Part shown: piece after piece, positions 28,201 to 38,280 of the stretch
How the letters are laid out: each line of letters opens with the position of its first letter
Numbering within the stretch: the first letter of the stretch is position 1
DNA from: Balanoglossus misakiensis
Taxonomy: Eukaryota; Hemichordata
DNA length: 64,000 nucleotides
Reading direction: 5' to 3'
Assembly: GCA_040954595.2 (NCBI GenBank)
Contig: CM082596.2
Location: 10,106,001 to 10,170,000 of the forward strand
The notes under the pieces: generated by a model
What the model was told of the DNA's origin: nothing
The model's database searches: none
The model's input: only the letters and a program-made list of their open reading frames with translations
Position numbers and translations under genes: made by a program

Positions 28201-29995
28201 TGCATTTTGACATAGGTATTTAATGCATGTGCATGGGTATTTAATGTTGAATGTAAATTCCCAGGTTAATACATCTCCAAAAGCACTGTAATTTAAAATT
28301 GCTAATGTAAGGGTGACATTGAATCTGATTCTTTGCATTATGGGAAATGGCCTAACAAGCCTAATGATCCATCTGAGTAGATGGTGATGCAAGCTAAGCA
28401 TTTTGACATAGGTACTAAATGTATATACATGGGTATTTAAAGTTGTCTGTAAATCCCCAGGTTAATACATGGCCATAAGCTCTATAATTTGACATTGCTA
28501 ATGAAATGGTGACACTGAATCTGATTCTTTGCATCAGGGCATATTGTGAAGCATGCTTGATGATGTATTAGTGTCAACAGTGATGGAAACACTGCACTAT
28601 GACATGGGTATTTAATGCATATGCATTGATATTTACAGTTGACTCTAAATCCCGAGGTAAATACATGGCTAAAAGCGCTGTAATTTAAAATTACTAATGC
28701 AAAGGTTACATTAAATATGGGTAAATGGTGAAGCAAGCTTGAAGATGCATCAGGGTAGATGGTGTTTCAAGCCCTTCACATTGACTTGGAATATAATGCA
28801 TATGGGGATTTAAAATTGATTGTAAATCCCTAGGTTAATACGTGGCCAAAAGCAATTTTATTTGACATTGCTAATGCAACGATGACATTGAATCCGATTC
28901 TTTGCATCAGGGTAAATGGCGATGCAAGCTTGATGATGCATCATGGTAGATAGTGATGCAAACACTTCACTTTGACATGGGCATTAAATGCATATGGGGA
29001 TTTCAAGTTGATTACAAATCCCTGGATTAATACGCGTCCAAAAGCACTGTAATTTGACATTGCTAATGCGATGTTGACATTGAATGTAATTCTCCGCATT
29101 AGGGCAAATGGCAAAGCAAGCTTAATGATGCAATGGAGTAGACGGTGATGCAAGCTATGCATTTTGACATAGGTATTTAATGCATGTGCTTGGGTATTTA
29201 ATGTTGAATGTAAATTCCCAGGTTAATACATCTCCAAAAGCACTGTAATTTAAAATTGCTAATGTAAGGGTGACATTGAATCTGATTCTTTGCATTATGG
29301 GAAATGGCATAGCAAGCCTAATGATCCATCTGAGTAGATGGTGATGCAAGCTAAGCATTTTGATATAGGTACTAAATGTATATACATGGGTATTTAAAGT
29401 TGTCTGTAAATCCCCAGGTTAATTCTTGGCAAAAAGCAATTTTATTTTACATTGCTAATGAAATGGTGACACTGAATCTGATTCTTTGCATCAGGGTAAA
29501 TGGCGATGCAAGCTTGATGATGCATCCCGGTAGATAGTGATGCAAACACTTCACTTTGACATGGGTATTAAATGCATATGGGGATTAAAAGTTGACTGAA
29601 AATCCCTGGGTTAATACAAGTCCAAAAGCACTGAAATTTGACATAGCTAATACAATGGTGACATTGAATGTGATTCTTTGCATTAGGGGAAATGGCGTAG
29701 CAAGCCTAATGATGCATCAGTGTAGATGGTGATCCAAGCTCTGCGCTTTGGCATACGTATTTAATGCATGTGCATGGGTATTTAATGTTGAATGTAAATT
29801 CCCAGGTTAATATATGCATGGGTATCTAATGTTGACTGTAAATCCCTAGGTTAATACATGGCCATAAGTACTGTAAGGGGTAGATGGTGATGCAAGCTCT
29901 GCACTTTGACATGGGGATTAAATGCATGCTGAGGGGGATTTTAAGTTGTCTGTAAATCCCCAGGTTGATATGTGGCCAAAAGCACTGTAATTTGA
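13255..29995. repeat. Satellite B: about 196-bp monomers in higher-order blocks
   Basis: Roughly 85 monomers of 190-197 bp. Each carries TTTGACATTGCTAATG, TGATTCTTTGCAT, AAGCTTGATGATGCATC and a CCAGGTTAATACATGG-type segment. Variant monomers recur as long near-identical blocks. A block starting at 17048 reappears at 20310 (+3262), 22044 (+1734) and 25680 (+3636). The block at 18978 reappears at 23974 (+4996, which is 3262+1734). A two-monomer piece at 24801 is repeated at 25175 (+374). These offsets indicate recent unequal exchange. The short minus-strand open frames are not genes, because the monomer length is not a multiple of three. Confidence 0.97.
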
Positions 29996-30002
29996 CATTG
30001 CT

Positions 30003-30420
30003 AATGATGGTGAGCTGTACTGCCCAGGGAGTTGAATGGAATGTTTAGGTCCAACGACCTAGGTCAAATGACCATGGGACAACTTTAAAGCATGTTGAGA
30101 TTTAATGTGCTACATAAGTTATAAATATTATATTAATATTATTACATAAACAACACTCTTACCTAGCTAAGGAAGTGGTCAGGTGAAAAATATTTGCAGA
30201 GCTGACCAATTATTTAAGGAATATTAAAGTTGGGTAATTTGGACGTATTCATACGGGTGTTGGTCAATGGAAAGTCCTTTGTTCATTTTCAAAATGGCAA
30301 CCAAAAATGCGAACAAAACACACTGAATTATGTACGGGATATTGGTGTTGCCTAATTTGCGTGTTTCCACATTTACTTAAACTCTCACAGGGAGACAAAT
30401 GTCACAGCAAACGGAAAAAT
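30003..30420 (+). repeat. SINE 3' body plus downstream flank, copy 1 (paralogue of 34105-34520)
   Basis: The piece follows directly on the last satellite B fragment. It carries CAGGGAGTTGAATGGAAT, GTCCAACGACCTAGGTCAAA and ATTATTACATAAACAACACT, then about 270 bp of shared flank ending in AACGGAAAAATGA. A second, nearly collinear copy lies at about 34105-34520. The SINE-related part is also present in the fuller SINE at 33235-33600. Confidence 0.85.
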
Positions 30421-30800
30421 GACTATGCTACACACAACACTTTTATTGATCATGGAAAATGTTCATGAGAATTGTGTTATGGTACTTTTCGGGGCTCACG
30501 ACCTGTGTTATAGGAAATCTGACAAGGAATCCAAACTGTACCACATACACAACACTTTAATTAAGCATGGGAAATGGTCCTGAGAACAATATTCTCAGAG
30601 TTGACAAACTGTGTTATCTGCGTTATATTGATGTTGTCTAATTTACACGCCTGTACATTTATTTATACTCTGACTTTGAGCTTAATAAGGCAGCGCCTGC
30701 TAAGGTCAATTTGCCACGTACACTTTTAATTAGCATAGATAATGATCATGATAACTTCATTTTCAGAGCTGACAAACTGTGTTATGTGAAATTCATGTTG
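30421..30800. repeat. Diverged short tandem repeats
   Basis: Phrases such as ACAACACTTTAATTAAGCAT, CAGAGCTGACAAACTGTG and GATGTTGCCTAATTT recur at uneven 110-170 bp spacing (about 30147, 30435, 30548 and 30720). This looks like an old tandem array. No gene. Confidence 0.6.
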
Positions 30801-31450
30801 CCTATTTCATGATAATGGCTTGTGGTACACAATGGTTAACAGCAATCAGCAATTGCTTGTATGATAGGTATAATGATCGATTTACAAATTTCAATGGTAT
30901 AATAATGGGCAACACATGTGGAAGTGTTTAATAAACAGTTAACTGATGTGGTGATGGTTTGTGGTAAAATTGAGGGTACACAGATTATAATGGGCAAAAC
31001 AATGAATATAATAGAGGTTGATGATGGTGAATGGTTTCATATGAATGGTGTAATAAAGGTTAACAAATGTGGTGATAGCTTTGGTGTACAGGGCTGTTCA
31101 TATCTTTAGTAATGACAAAGGTATAATAGTGATAAAAGCTTAAATAAGTGTTAGGGCACAATCTTCATGATGGTTCATTCATTGGTTAATGTGTATATTT
31201 TATTAATATCATGCTATTGTTTATCAGTTAGATCATAATCAGGGTTTTTCCATGCACATAGTCATCATGAATCAGCGGAATTCTTCTGAATAGTACCTGT
31301 GATCATTTTTGCGCACCGACGCATTGTACGCGACAGACATGCAGAAAATATTAACATGTAACTCACAGGCATAGTGTTAAATCTAAACGACTATATGTTA
31401 GATAAGCTTTACCTCCCCACCCCATCAAAATTCCAAATTTAGCTTGATGT
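30800..31450. repeat. Right paralogue of the 11600-12540 tract
   Basis: In the same order as the left copy it carries GGTATAATGATC, GGTGATGGTTTGTGGTAAAA, CATTCATTGGTTAATGTG, CATTGTACGCGACAGACATG and CTCCCCACCCCATC. Divergence is substantial, with several indels. No gene. Confidence 0.8.
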
Positions 31451-33234
31451 GACGTTTTCGGGTAGTACCAATTCGGAAACTTTCATGGTTCATTCATTGA
31501 ACCAAATATTGGATTTGACACACTGTGTCTTGGGTGGGTAAAGCATGGTGAAATGTTGGCAGTAAACTTTAACCAGACAGGTCACATGAAAGGAAGATTT
31601 TATCATTTGAGTTCGATGGCATACATGATAAGATATGTCAGTTCTGACACCTTTTTTGCAGACGTAGATGCTGATGTATTTTTTCCATTGGACACAATAC
31701 TCAAAGTCCAGTCTGTGTTTAAAATGATACCCTGGTCACACACAGTGAGAAATGTCAGCCTTTGACTTAATTATCTAATTTATGCATTGTTAACAATGCA
31801 CTGTGACATTTACTGCATGTATTTTTCCCCCTGTGGAAACTTACTATGCTTTGAATACATGTTCCCTAATGGGGTGTTAAAGGATACAGTAGGATCTGTT
31901 TCGGTAGCAAATATGACACTGTTTTCAACATATTTGACTGGTGGCAATATGTGGTTTTACGTTGGTATCCATCATGTAACTCAGATCACCTATATGAAGC
32001 TCCATAGTAAATTTCACAGAAGTCGGCTGATCAATTCCAGAAAAGTAGATTTTTTACCAAAAATGTGGAAAAAGACAAAAAAATGCATAACAAGTAGAAA
32101 ATTCACACTATTAGCTTAAAACATACAGAAATGTGTGAGGCTAATATAAGGTACTATCATACCATTTTTTCAAATCAATATGACCAGGACTTGTCGAGTT
32201 TCTGAGTTTTGACCAAATTAAGGTTTTCCCAGCTAATTTGTATATATTTTTGGCAATGACAACTTCGTTTGAACAAACTCCCATCTACAGCCTAGCATGC
32301 ATCTACACACCAAATATTGAGGTTATTGGCGCAACGGTTTTCAAGTTTTTGATGTGTACGGACATACATCCATCTATCCGTCCATATGTCCATACATACA
32401 TACAGACGCAACCAAATCCATAAGGTCCCACTGTATATACCTATACAAATGGGACCAAATAAAACACACAAAAAATAACACTTAACATCTTACAGTGCAG
32501 GGCCTTGCTAGTTGATGTGGTACAATTCTATCATATCACTTCACAGCTGGTAGCCAAGGGCAGTGTTTGCACAGAGGAGCCTCCTGAATGTCTTCGCTCG
32601 TTCACACCTCTTCAGTGATAATGTCTGGATTACATTGACATGAAACTGTTTGTTCAGTAGTGTTTCAACTGCCAGCTACCTGGGTTCATTTTACACCCAA
32701 ACACTGAAAATATTGCAGCAGTCAATAATATAACCTACACACTGTGTGAAATTCACCATGTTCTAAAGTAATGTTGATGTCTAATGTGCATTGTGACTTA
32801 CAGGGCATGCACGGCTAAAGCTTGTCGAAAGTTGACAAAGCAAAAGACCAGACCAGTTGCCTGTTTTAAAATGTGCTTCATTCCAAGGACCTTGGCGATG
32901 AGTCATGAATTGGGAAACGTTCATGAGACCCATTTTTTTTCACTGGACCAGCACATTTAATGATATGACCATGAAATTGAACTGTTCCCAGGAGCTACTG
33001 AGAGTTGCCTTGTTTCACCCCCAAGTTACTACCTGGGGTTTTTACAATGACGACAGTAGTTCCAAAAAAAAACGTTGTACTTTTATGAATAATCGATTAG
33101 GGTAGATTTATTCATGGTAGTAAAACTGTTTGGCCTGCAGTTGCCAAACAAAGACAATTACAAGTAAGGGACTGGACGTAAACTACCAGGGGGAGCGCAG
33201 GGGAATTGACGAAAGCGATGGCCTCAAATTAATG
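31451..33234. other. Intergenic stretch, no recognised gene
   Basis: Open frames at 31553-31765 (70 codons) and 31787-32119 (110 codons) resemble no family I know, are low-complexity in places and lack clear splice context. I do not call them genes. A string of CATACAT/CATCCATC repeats lies at about 32363-32405. Near 32420-32460, GGTCCCACTGTATATA and TATACAAATGGGACC form an inverted pair that may be the hairpin end of a small element. Confidence 0.5.
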
Positions 33235-33600
33235 TCATAGTCCAGTGGTTAGAGCATCAGACCCATAATCAAAGAATCAAGAGTTTGATCCCTGGCATGG
33301 TTGTGGTGTTGTGTCCTCTGGCAAGGCAATTTACATCTCCTTGCCTCTCCCTGCCTATAAGAAAAGGGTAATTTGGTGGATCGGATATTGTAATGTGTAT
33401 GTATAGGTCTGCTTTGCTGATATAAAAGCTGCACATGTGAGCTGTTGTTTGCTCCCCATGGAGTGGAATGGAATATTTTAGGTCCAACGACCTAGGTCAA
33501 ATTACCATGGGAAACACTTCAAAGCAGCACATTGAGATTTATTGCATAATGTGCTATATAAGTAATAAATATTATATTGATATTATTACATAAACAACAC
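33235..33600 (+). mobile_element. tRNA-derived SINE (tRNA-Met-like head)
   Basis: The 5' head (about 33236-33300) reads like a decayed tRNA. It has an A-box-like TAGTCCAGTGGTTAGAGC, an anticodon-loop-like CCCATAA (CAT anticodon as in elongator tRNA-Met) and a B-box-like GAGTTTGATCC. The body continues with CTCTGGCAAGGCAATTTACA, CTCCTTGCCTCTCCCTGCCT and GGTCCAACGACCTAGGTC, and ends in AGTAATAAATATTATATTGA. The broken anticodon stem shows it is not a functional tRNA. RNA polymerase III transcription is inferred from the boxes. Confidence 0.75.
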
Positions 33601-33661
33601 TCTTACTTAGCAAAGGAAGTGGTCAGGTGAACTATATTCGCAGAGCTGACCAATTGTTTAA

Positions 33662-34004
33662 AGGGGCAAAGTCTCTCATCGCTGCCTTTTTTCAATTAAT
33701 TATGTATGATACAAGACGCCATTGATGTTATTCTACATGTGGATATATGGTGAATCAACATTCGACCACACACAACTTCCGTCTCGTTTGTACGATATGA
33801 GAGTAAAAACTCGCCCAAAATGAATAAATGGTAAAGAACGATTATTCATTTTGGCGAGTTTTTCACTCTCCTGTCTATAAGAGGGATGGAAGTTGTGTGT
33901 GGTTGAACGTTCATTCGCTATATATCCACATGTAGAATAACAAACGGTGTCTCTTATCAAATATAATATGGGAAAAAGGGCAGCGAGAGAGAGACTTTGT
34001 CCCT
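33662..34004. mobile_element. TTAA-type foldback MITE, copy 1
   Basis: This 343-bp element has inverted ends AGGGGCAAAGTCTCTC and GAGAGACTTTGTCCCT and is almost palindromic throughout. ACATGTGGATATAT and ATATATCCACATGT are mirrored, as are ACACACAACTTCC and GGAAGTTGTGTGT. A TTAA lies directly left (33658-33661), but no TTAA lies right; that flank is satellite B sequence instead. The sister copy is at 60032-60379. There is no coding capacity. Termini and target fit a piggyBac- or Kolobok-mobilised MITE. Confidence 0.85.
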
Positions 34005-34525
34005 CACATGGGGATTAAATGCACATGCGTGTGTATTTAAAGTTAACTGTAAATCCCCAGGTTAATACGTGGCCAAAAGCACTGTAATTTGGCATTTCTA
34101 ATGATGGTGAGATGTTGTTTGCTCCCCAGGGAGTTGAATGGAATATTTAGGTCCAACATCCTAGGTCAAATGACCATGGGACAACTTAAAGCACGTTGAG
34201 ATTTAATGTGCTACATAAGTTATAAATATTATAAAAATATTATTACATAAACAACACTCTTCCTTAGCAAAGGAAGTGGTCAGGTGAAATATATTCGCAG
34301 AGCTGACCAATTCTTTAAGGAAAATTAAAGTTGGGTAATTTGGATGTATTCATACGAGTGTTGGTCAATGATAGGAAAGTCCTTTGTTCATTTTCAAAAT
34401 GAAAACCAAAACACACTGAATTACGTATGGGATATTGATGTTGCCTAATTTGCGTGACTCTACATTTACTTAAACTCTCACAGGGAGACAAATGTCACAG
34501 CAAACGGAAAAATGATTATGCTAAG
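34005..34525 (+). repeat. Satellite B relic followed by SINE tail and flank, copy 2
   Basis: 34005-34104 is a single degenerate satellite B monomer (CCCCAGGTTAATACGTGGCC, then AAAAGCACTGTAATTT). The SINE 3' body and flank that also follow satellite B at 30003 come next. The junction sequence CTAATGATGGTGAG is shared, so the satellite/SINE junction itself was duplicated. Confidence 0.85.
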
Positions 34526-36493
34526 CAATACGCCAACCTTTAAAATATTACTTTAGAAAGTTTGTATTCATACTTTCTTCAAGTTGTCATAACGCTATCC
34601 CGAAATGTGTTTAAGTATTGCCTTTGTATTAATGGGCTAGATTCATGGCGTTATATGTCATAAATTAAAAAGCCAACCCTTATTGATTTTGATAATATTT
34701 ATGTCGGAGAATCCACAATGAAAAATATGTATTTCAATTTCATAACTCAAAATGATTTTCAAATCCATGACCTTATTTTCAACTCCAGTGATCGTACATC
34801 CTGAACCTTGTGCCAGTAAATGATTGGCCATTACAGGGTTAATGGGCACTCTCCCGTTCTCTTCCTCCGCAGTTTCATTCATGTTCTTGTTTGACGGAAA
34901 TGGGTGTGACCAGACGCTTGAATGTTTTCATGTGGGTGTCGTTGTTCATCGGGATCGGTCTCCTGGTGTGTCTGTACAGGTACGCAAGGAGAAACTGCCC
35001 ACAAGAAGCTGCGAGTGAAACTATTTAAGGTAGTATGTGCCTCGCGGTCCGAGATTCAGACAAATGATAGTCCTCAAAACTTTTTCAAGTCTTTGATTTA
35101 CTAAAGTGTATGGTGAGTCTCTTTGAAAACAACAAAAACATTACTCACCATATTGTTATTTTTTTGAAAGTTTAAAATGAAGTTGACAATGTACCAAACA
35201 GATTCTATTTATTTCTTCATGACCATGTTCACCCCAAGGTCATATGGACCTGCAAGTATATGCCAGAGCCAGAGTCGACATTACCGAAGCCAGAGTTCAA
35301 AGCTTGCAGGTCACCCCTTGCCAGCTCATGTCTAGCTAAACTGCCATGGATGCCAAGAGATATAGGACTACAGTAACCTGTAGATGGTTTCAGTATGTTT
35401 GAAGAAAGTGGTGGCGCACTTTTGGCTACATTTGAAATGGCTATGGTACCAGTGGTTGAATTTGCAAAGGTGACCTTTGACCTGGTATCATTAAAGATAT
35501 TAAAGAACGATTGAACATTCCTTGTTGTCGTAAAATGACATCTGTAATAACTTATATTTTATCTGTTCATCTTGAAGTACTATATATTTAAACGCCAATT
35601 TTCCATTGCCAATCAATTTTTACAAATAAATTGTAATATGCATGTTGATTTTACAAAAACTCCTTACTTCAAAGTGAATTCTGTTACACATCACGTAAAT
35701 ATTTTCCCCACGAATTCTTCAGTTGCTGACTCGGAAATTTCATATATTGGGCAGAAATTGGATACATTACCGAGCCATTAAAATTACAGTTTTCTATTTT
35801 AATTGATCTTCCATAACTTCAAGTACTTTGATTTGACATAAATTAAAAACATCATGGTGAATAAATAAAAAATCTTTGATTATCTAATTGTGCATGTTTA
35901 CATGGTTTTATTTTAGTATGCTGGGTACTTAATGTCTAATTGCTCGCTGATTTTATACTGTTCAAGATGACAATCTAATTTTAGTTTTCAGCTGATAATG
36001 GAAATTACTGATTAAAAAAATTGAATTTTGTCATGAATAAACTTGTTGTTCATGGCAGTTGCTGTATTTTGTTTCATGTGTATTCAATTTTTGCAAGAAT
36101 ACCATTGAGCACAGTTTGATTTGATTAAACACGTTTATCGGAAAATTTTGTCATTTGAAATATCTGTTTTTGCGCCCTCTACCATTTGACCAAATGATTC
36201 TCTTATTTTGGTGGCCTTTGTCTGTGTATATGAGAATACTATAGTACTCTCGCATCGATGATAGTAGAAGTTGAAAACGTCTCTTGCCACGTGGCCTAGA
36301 AGAAAGGTGATCTTTAGAGTAAAATAAAACAAACTATCCAGATAGGAAGCTAGAAAAGAAGTTGAATCGTTGAAATTTTATTTATTTTTATATTGTTAAT
36401 ATCGTTGGTGATGTTGACTGGCCGACAATCTTTGTCACACCAGTATTTGCAGGTAGATTAAAACATTGCCTATTCCAGCAATAATCACAACAG
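34526..36493. repeat. 1968-bp duplicated segment, copy 1
   Basis: The segment matches 51270-53237 over the same length with scattered substitutions and small indels. It begins CAATACGCCAACC and ends AATCACAACAG in both copies; flanking sequence is unrelated. It contains a candidate terminal exon (34873-35028) and then about 1.4 kb of AT-rich sequence with several AATAAA motifs. It could be a segmental duplication or an unrecognised interspersed element that captured an exon. No inverted or direct terminal repeats are obvious. Confidence 0.9.
34873..35028 (+). CDS. Candidate terminal exon: transmembrane helix plus short basic tail
   Basis: A polypyrimidine stretch ending in CTCTTCCTCCGCAG precedes an open frame of 51 codons plus a TAA stop. 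Residues 18-35 (VFMWVSLFIGIGLLVCLY) form a strong hydrophobic membrane segment. It is followed by a positively charged stop-transfer RYARRNCPQ and a short cytoplasmic tail ending ASETI. This is the layout of the last coding exon of a single-pass type I membrane protein. No upstream exons are visible, so the parent gene is unknown and the exon may be dead. The copy at 51618-51773 keeps the same length and frame. The exon call is inference from splice signal, frame and hydropathy. Confidence 0.4.
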   Translation, partial: FHSCSCLTEMGVTRRLNVFMWVSLFIGIGLLVCLYRYARRNCPQEAASETI

Positions 36494-37150
36494 TCTTACT
36501 TTCTATCTTTGTAAGCGTTAATCTTTATTGACCTCGCTTGTTGTTTTGTGTTTTTGTGTTGGTTTTGTTTTTGTTTTGTTTTTTTAGTAGTTTCATAATT
36601 TTATTTGTATTTTTAAAATGTTTTCCTGTTTTTTGTTTACTTTTTTATTTTTTTTACTATTTGTTGATTGTAATGCTGTATGGGTCTCGACTGTCGGTCC
36701 CAACTTGTCATATAATTAGGTAGTACTGGAGTCAGTGGAAACCCAGGTGCCCGCATAATTTCAGGTGTAGTGACACCGTGTATTGTCATGTTAATGAATA
36801 GGGCTTCGTTAGCTAAGTTTCGTGTAGTAAGAGAGCACACTTCAATTTAGGTCTTGAAGGGAGCAACAAGTCGGGTCTCCCTGCTCAGTGAGTAGAAATA
36901 CTAGGGGAAATATTGCACCATACCTTGCTGTGTCCATGTAATGCTGTAGCGCGCATTAGTGCTCTCAGGACCACTGTTTCTGCAATTCGAGTGGAAGTAA
37001 ATTCAGTACTTCTAGAAAGCAGAATTGTGCTTATTCAGTGCAAACCGGTGTGGTCGGGCGATTGGCGTGGCTGGCATGGTCGTATGTGGTGTGGCTGGAA
37101 ATTGCTCCAAGCAGAGTTCTGTGGAACCATCCTATAGATCCGGTATTGCT
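36494..37150. other. Sequence between duplicated segment and retrotransposon LTR, no gene
   Basis: T/G-rich low-complexity sequence (36538-36660) is followed by unique-looking sequence. A 24-bp piece starting TGGGTCTCGACTG at 36681-36704 is identical to one at 53547-53570, in each case a few hundred bases beyond one 1968-bp copy. The LTR's left edge may lie within this interval and I could not fix it. Confidence 0.5.
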
Positions 37151-38002
37151 GAGCATGAAGTGTGGTGAAGAATTCTCGTGTAAGTAATGTATTTGTTTAT
37201 TTATTTACTATAACTTAAATTTATATTTTATGGATATTTATGTCAAATTCGACAATTTGTAAGTAATAGGACGGTCATAGTTAAAGCATAATTTTCCATG
37301 ATATCACATGTAATCATGACGCTTTAACTAGTCCAAATTTCTGATAATTATTATTGAGAAACATCAGTATTCATTTGTGAACAGTTGCTAAGGTGGACAT
37401 TTCAGTCAATGTTTGTTGATTTTTCATTCAGCCATTTAACCCAAGACTTGCATCTAACAAGTCAGTCTTCAGTGTGTTTACTTGACTACTGGAGGACTAC
37501 AAGTGGTAGAAAACATGGTGTATCACAGATTGTATGTGTAATGTGGATCGTCGCTACATCGTTCATCTATACAGGACTCCATCCCATATTGTGGTTGAAT
37601 CATGATTGTTTACTATGAATGTTATATACAGCTAAGTGACACTTACCATTGTTTAGACAATATGCAATAGACAATAAACTATAGTGATATTGTGAATATA
37701 TTCATTTATGTAATATATTAAGTAACCCATTGTATTGTATGACCAATTGTATCAGCATACCTGTACCTGCTAAATTGGTTAGGACAGAGACATTTGATAT
37801 TGTGCATATTGTGCACAAAAATTATATTCCTAGTATTATCTTTATATTATTTAATTGATTTAAATTAAATCAACTGTATTATTGTATCCGCACTGGTTTG
37901 TGTAGTTTCTCCCCATACCTTATCCACGGATGTTTACTCCTTGGCACTGAGAGCTGCTCAATATTTATCCTGGAATCAGAGGGGTGCCCTCCACCTCTGA
38001 CA
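37151..38002 (+). mobile_element. Probable 5' LTR (3' edge defined, 5' edge uncertain)
   Basis: The right edge is set by CA at 38001-38002, two bases before a canonical primer-binding site. An AATAAA at 37673-37678 would serve as polyadenylation signal in a U3-R-U5 layout. No second LTR is present in the window because the element is truncated in RT, so the left edge cannot be fixed by comparison. The start given is a working estimate. Confidence 0.5.
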
Positions 38003-38004
38003 TT

Positions 38005-38021
38005 TGGGGGCTCGTCCGGGA
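38005..38021 (+). promoter_or_regulatory. Primer-binding site matching tRNA-Pro 3' end
   Basis: TGGGGGCTCGTCCGGGA is complementary to the 3' end of tRNA-Pro including CCA. It sits two bases after the LTR's terminal CA. The same primer class is used by murine-leukaemia-type retroviruses, although this element belongs to Ty3/gypsy by its enzymes. Confidence 0.9.
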
Positions 38022-38280
38022 GTTTTATCGTTTTGTTGTGCATTTGTTTGTATACTATCATAAATTGTTGCCATATAGTGGAGACCATGGTTTTGATAGG
38101 TAGAGATTCTGCAAATTGTGAAGACGGTGCTGGGTCTGTAGGCTGGTACTGTTACTGTATGTGTGCTTGTGGTTTCCTGCTATATAATATGGGCCGTGTT
38201 GGTTTGCGTCGTGCGTTTGGCTGTGTTGACTTGTGCTGAATGCCCTGTACTGCTAGGGGTTGTCAAACTGGGGGTTGTAA

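Noticed and set aside
13334-29358. Dozens of minus-strand open frames of 60-99 codons (often starting MLHHLPIF or MHSLHH) across satellite B
   Set aside because: They follow the satellite monomers, shift frame from unit to unit because the monomer is not a multiple of three, and have no start context, splice or composition support. Repetition alone makes them look conserved.
31553-32119. Two consecutive open frames of 70 and 110 codons
   Set aside because: No recognisable family, no Kozak or splice support, and the surroundings are repeat-like. Listed only as intergenic.
33236-33300. Functional tRNA-Met gene
   Set aside because: A- and B-box-like sequences and a CAT loop are present, but the anticodon stem and acceptor stem do not pair and a SINE body follows.
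34658-34882. Minus-strand 74-codon frame starting MNETAEEENG, also at 51424-51627
   Set aside because: It overlaps the plus-strand acceptor and exon, differs at its end between copies, and has no family resemblance. The plus-strand exon explains the region better.
36677-38002. LTR starting exactly at the TGTATGGGTCTCG sequence
   Set aside because: The adjoining 24-mer also occurs at 53547 without LTR sequence after it, so it cannot be taken as the LTR start. The left edge is left open.
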